35,428 bases of DNA. It comes from Clostridiaceae bacterium. Lineage in GTDB: Bacteria; Bacillota; Clostridia; Peptostreptococcales; T1SED10-28. Shown piece by piece: positions 32,602 to 35,428 of this stretch (the first letter of the stretch is position 1; each line of letters opens with the position of its first letter). The position numbers and the translations under genes are program-made. Where the stretch lies: assembly GCA_003554105.1 (NCBI GenBank), contig PWFQ01000035.1, positions 1 through 35,428 on the forward strand. Direction: 5' to 3'. The notes under the pieces were generated by a model that saw only the letters and a list, made by a program, of their open reading frames with translations, was not told the origin of the DNA and did no database searches.

Positions 32602-33971
32602 TAAGCTTCCTCCTTCAAACTTTCAAACAATGAACGGAAGTGATCTCCCCTTACTTCATAACTCGTGTACATATCCCAGCTGGCAGATGCAGGCGATAAC
32701 ATTACAACATCTCCTTCTTCTCCCAGCGAATAGCCTTTTTTTACAGCATCATCAAGATTGCTGTGAATTTCAGTTTCATAAAAATCATTTTTATGGCAGG
32801 ATTTTTCAATAATTTCGGCTGTTTCACCAAAAAGCAATACTTTCCTTACCCGTCCTTGGAATAAGGAAGTCCATTGATCATAATCACTATTTTTATCCAT
32901 ACCTCCTGCAATGAGAATAATGGGTGCGTCTACAGCTTCAATTGCCTTGATTGAAGCATCCGGATTTGTTCCTTTCGAATCATTAATAAAAGTAATTCCG
33001 TTCAGTTCACCAAGTACTTCAATCCGATGGGCAACACCCTTGAAGTTTCTTAGTCCTTCTCTTATGTTTTCAATGTTTACACCCATAGCCCATGCTAAAG
33101 CTGTAGCAGCCAGTGCATTCTCCACATTATGTTCTCCGAGAATTTGAAGTTCATTTTTTTCTATGACAGAGTGGGTTTGACCCTCGTTCTTTATCACGAT
33201 TCGGCCCTTATCTACCATGACTCCATGATCAACCATTTGTTTACGACTGAAGAAGATTTTTTTATGCTTAAGATTTCCCGTTGCTTTAAGAGAAATCGGA
33301 TCGTCGAGATTTATGATTCCGAAGTCTTCTGTCCCCTGTCGATTGAAGATTTTTAGTTTGCAATCGATATACCGCTCCATCGTCTTATGACGGTTCAGGT
33401 GGTCCGGAGTAATGTTCAAAATTGTTCCTGCAACAGCTTTAAACTCCTTAATGCTTTCCAGTTGAAAACTGCTCAGCTCAACAATAAAATAATCATCATC
33501 CGTACTCCCTAATGCTTTTGAAATCATGGGAACCCCAATATTCCCTACAACATGGGTCTTTGTTGAGTGTCTTTTGAAAATTTCTCCCGTTAGGGCTGTC
33601 GTCGTTGTCTTCCCGTTAGTTCCTGTAATTCCAATAATTTTACCTTTGGTTAACCGGTAGGCCAGTTCAATCTCCCCCAGCACTTCAACACCTTTTTTAC
33701 GAGCATCGACAATAAGAGGGATACTCAAAGGAACTCCAGGTGATAAAACAATAAAATCAGGATCTCCTGCATCCTCAATGGTTTTAAGCTGAATGCCAAA
33801 ATAGTTTTTTGACGGTTCAAGCTTTAAGGCACATATCGGTTCGCTTAAGTCCGTTAGTGATTTTGTATCGGTAACCGTTACATTCGCACCAAGATCCCTC
33901 AACACTTCGACCAAAGGGATACCTGTGGTTGCAAGACCCACGACTAATACTGATTTGTCTTTGAGATTCAT
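32601..33971 (-). CDS. murD: UDP-N-acetylmuramoylalanine--D-glutamate ligase
   Basis: A cytoplasmic Mur ligase that adds D-glutamate to UDP-MurNAc-L-Ala with ATP. The 456-residue product has the N-terminal UDP-binding domain (VLVVGLATTGIPL), the ATP site GITGTNGKTTTTAL, NITPDHLNRHKTMERY, and the C-terminal domain (NDSKGTNPDASIKAIEA, LLIAGG-type IILIAGGMDK, LSPASASWDMY). The ATG at 33971 is chosen since GAGGGGG lies six bases before it. Longer in-frame starts back to 34067 lie inside mraY and lack support. It starts 14 bases after the mraY stop. Confidence 0.96.
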   Translation of the reverse strand: MNLKDKSVLVVGLATTGIPLVEVLRDLGANVTVTDTKSLTDLSEPICALKLEPSKNYFGIQLKTIEDAGDPDFIVLSPGVPLSIPLIVDARKKGVEVLGEIELAYRLTKGKIIGITGTNGKTTTTALTGEIFKRHSTKTHVVGNIGVPMISKALGSTDDDYFIVELSSFQLESIKEFKAVAGTILNITPDHLNRHKTMERYIDCKLKIFNRQGTEDFGIINLDDPISLKATGNLKHKKIFFSRKQMVDHGVMVDKGRIVIKNEGQTHSVIEKNELQILGEHNVENALAATALAWAMGVNIENIREGLRNFKGVAHRIEVLGELNGITFINDSKGTNPDASIKAIEAVDAPIILIAGGMDKNSDYDQWTSLFQGRVRKVLLFGETAEIIEKSCHKNDFYETEIHSNLDDAVKKGYSLGEEGDVVMLSPASASWDMYTSYEVRGDHFRSLFESLKEEA

Positions 33972-33985
33972 CTCCATCCCCCTCG

Positions 33986-34951
33986 TTAAATGATTCCAAA
34001 GTATGCCACGGCACATAAAAGAGCAGTTGCAGACCAAAATCTGCGAACCACCACTGTTTCTTTCCATCCGATCAATTCAAAATGGTGATGTATTGGACTC
34101 ATTCGAAACACACGTTTCCCTGTTTTCTTAAAGCTGGCAACCTGAATAATCACCGACAGTGATTCCAGAAAGAAGATCCCTCCTGCAATCGGCATGAAAA
34201 GAAAGCTTCCCGTTACAAGGGCCATAACGGATATAGCGCCTCCTAATGCTAATGAACCCGTGTCACCCATAAATACCTTGGCAGGATGACGGTTAAACAG
34301 AAGAAAACCCACACACCCACCTGCTATAGTCCCTCCAAAGACTGCAACGTCGAACATGCCGATGGTATAAGCAAAATATGTGAAGAACCCGGCAGTAATC
34401 CCGGTCACTCCGGAGGCTAAGCCATCCAAGCCGTCAGTAAGATTTACACTGTTCACTGTTCCTATGATGACAAAAATCATAAAAGGAATAAAGAAAATCC
34501 CCAAATCAACCGTTCCCTCTAAAGATAAAAAAGGTACATAAAGAACTGTATCTCCGATCCAGAGTACATAAATCACGGTGATTGTTATGGAAATCAATAA
34601 TTGGAAAAGTATTTTTTGATAGGCTCTCAACCCTAAGTTCCTTTTTAAAACCACCTTGATGTAGTCATCTATAAAACCCACTGCTCCAAAAGAAATCGCT
34701 GAAAAAAGCAAGAGCATGGTTTTTAAATTTACTCCCGCGATGGCAATTGTGGCAATTGTAATCGCTATGACGATCATTATTCCTCCCATCGTTGGAGTCC
34801 CTGTTTTTTTTTGATGACTTTCCGGTCCTTCTTCCCTTATACTCTGTCCCACTTTGATTCTTTCCAGCGCAGGAATTCCCCATGGACCGATTAAAACGAC
34901 CAATGCAAATGCTGTTAATATACTTGTTGCAATTAGCATAAAGTTTGACAT
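33986..34951 (-). CDS. mraY: Phospho-N-acetylmuramoyl-pentapeptide-transferase
   Basis: An integral membrane enzyme (321 residues, about ten helices) that attaches phospho-MurNAc-pentapeptide to undecaprenyl phosphate, giving lipid I. The signature residues are present: KKTGTPTMGGIM, the FIDDYIKV aspartates, NSVNLTDGLDGLASG, and FMGDTGSLALGG with a histidine motif PIHHHFELIGW near the C-terminus. Its ATG overlaps the murF stop as TAATG. Confidence 0.97.
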   Translation of the reverse strand: MSNFMLIATSILTAFALVVLIGPWGIPALERIKVGQSIREEGPESHQKKTGTPTMGGIMIVIAITIATIAIAGVNLKTMLLLFSAISFGAVGFIDDYIKVVLKRNLGLRAYQKILFQLLISITITVIYVLWIGDTVLYVPFLSLEGTVDLGIFFIPFMIFVIIGTVNSVNLTDGLDGLASGVTGITAGFFTYFAYTIGMFDVAVFGGTIAGGCVGFLLFNRHPAKVFMGDTGSLALGGAISVMALVTGSFLFMPIAGGIFFLESLSVIIQVASFKKTGKRVFRMSPIHHHFELIGWKETVVVRRFWSATALLCAVAYFGII

Positions 34952-35428
34952 TACTTAGACTTCCTTCCCCGGATCACTCTGTCAATGATTTTTTCCAGCT
35001 GCAAGCCCCTTGAAGCTTTGAAAAGCACCTGGTCTCCTTCTTTTAACTCTTTCACCAGGTACTTTGCAGCGTCTTCCGAACTCGTAAAGTGTCTCCATTT
35101 ATTTTGACCGAGTCCCTGATCGACAGCACCTTTTCCGATATCTCTTGATGCTTCACCATAAGTAATTAGTCCATCAAAACCTCTTTGACCGATATAAGTC
35201 CCCACTCGGTAATGTTCCCTCTCTTTATGAGTGCCAAGTTCAAGAATATCTCCAAGCACTAAATATCTTCGACCGTTTCTCATATTCTCAATGATTTTTA
35301 TGGAAGCGATCATTGATTCAGGACTGGCATTATAGGCATCGTTAATTATACATATCCCATCAACCATATGTTTTTCAAAGCGCATCCCTGTCAAAACCGG
35401 TTTTGAAAGTCCTTCCCGGATTTTTTCT
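34951..35428 (-). CDS. murF: UDP-MurNAc-tripeptide:D-Ala-D-Ala ligase MurF, C-terminal part
   Basis: The last ~158 residues of MurF, the ligase that adds D-Ala-D-Ala to UDP-MurNAc-tripeptide. The frame stays open to the window edge (EKIREGLSKPVLTGMRF), so the gene is cut by the window rather than starting at the in-frame TTG near 35394. The C-terminal Mur ligase domain is clear: INDAYNASPESMIASI, YLVLGDILELG (MRMAELG-type), and GDQVLFKASRGLQLEKII. It is followed directly by mraY. Confidence 0.95.
   Translation of the reverse strand, partial: EKIREGLSKPVLTGMRFEKHMVDGICIINDAYNASPESMIASIKIIENMRNGRRYLVLGDILELGTHKEREHYRVGTYIGQRGFDGLITYGEASRDIGKGAVDQGLGQNKWRHFTSSEDAAKYLVKELKEGDQVLFKASRGLQLEKIIDRVIRGRKSK

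Noticed and set aside
1-35428. Mobile elements, CRISPR arrays, prophage or defence islands
   Set aside because: No transposase, integrase, regularly spaced repeats or phage genes are seen; the content is mostly core housekeeping.

Overview
The window is chromosomal DNA from a low-to-moderate GC Firmicute, most likely an anaerobic amino-acid-fermenting member of the Clostridia. The evidence is the division/cell-wall gene order (mraY-murD-ftsW-murG-ftsQ-sbp-ftsZ), strong AGGAGG-type ribosome binding sites with several TTG starts, and fermentation genes (indolepyruvate:ferredoxin oxidoreductase, phosphate butyryltransferase, short-chain threonine dehydrogenase). Genus cannot be fixed from the sequence. 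I see no insertion sequence, prophage, CRISPR array or rRNA. Nearly all genes are on the minus strand, so the biological reading order runs from the right end to the left.

Right end (35428 down to 25978): a cell-wall and division cluster, murF(partial)-mraY-murD-ftsW-murG-ftsQ-DUF881-DUF881-sbp, closed by a terminator, then ftsZ-nrdR. Many junctions are TAATG or ATGA overlaps. ftsA, murB and murC are absent from the places where many Firmicutes carry one or more of them. Next (25966 to 21392) comes a DUF512/PDZ Fe-S protein-der-plsY-gpsA operon. Its leader has two tandem promoters, a FapR-like operator and two copies of an 11-bp palindrome. A tRNA-Pro(GGG) with its own promoter and terminator follows.

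Middle (21383 to 8720): a PrcB-domain lipoprotein; a pair of PspC-domain membrane proteins; an operon of threonine dehydrogenase plus an unusual in-frame fusion of a GIY-YIG nuclease domain to an M42 aminopeptidase, with a near-perfect internal ribosome binding site at the junction; and a translation/stress operon typA-ggt-mutS2-argS followed by a protein that looks like a degenerate ADP-ribosylglycohydrolase.

Left end (8689 to 1): one plus-strand gene for a zinc-dependent phospholipase C-like protein, divergent from a minus-strand operon of a B12-binding radical SAM protein, a membrane protein of unknown function, a GNAT acetyltransferase and a TPR protein. Then comes ptb-iorA-iorB, probably a route from 2-oxo acids to acyl phosphates, ended by a clear terminator. 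Most of the window is core housekeeping. The points most worth a second look are the GIY-YIG/M42 fusion, the FapR-like and palindromic control region at 25872-25966, and the ADP-ribosylglycohydrolase-like protein that has lost its metal-binding motifs.
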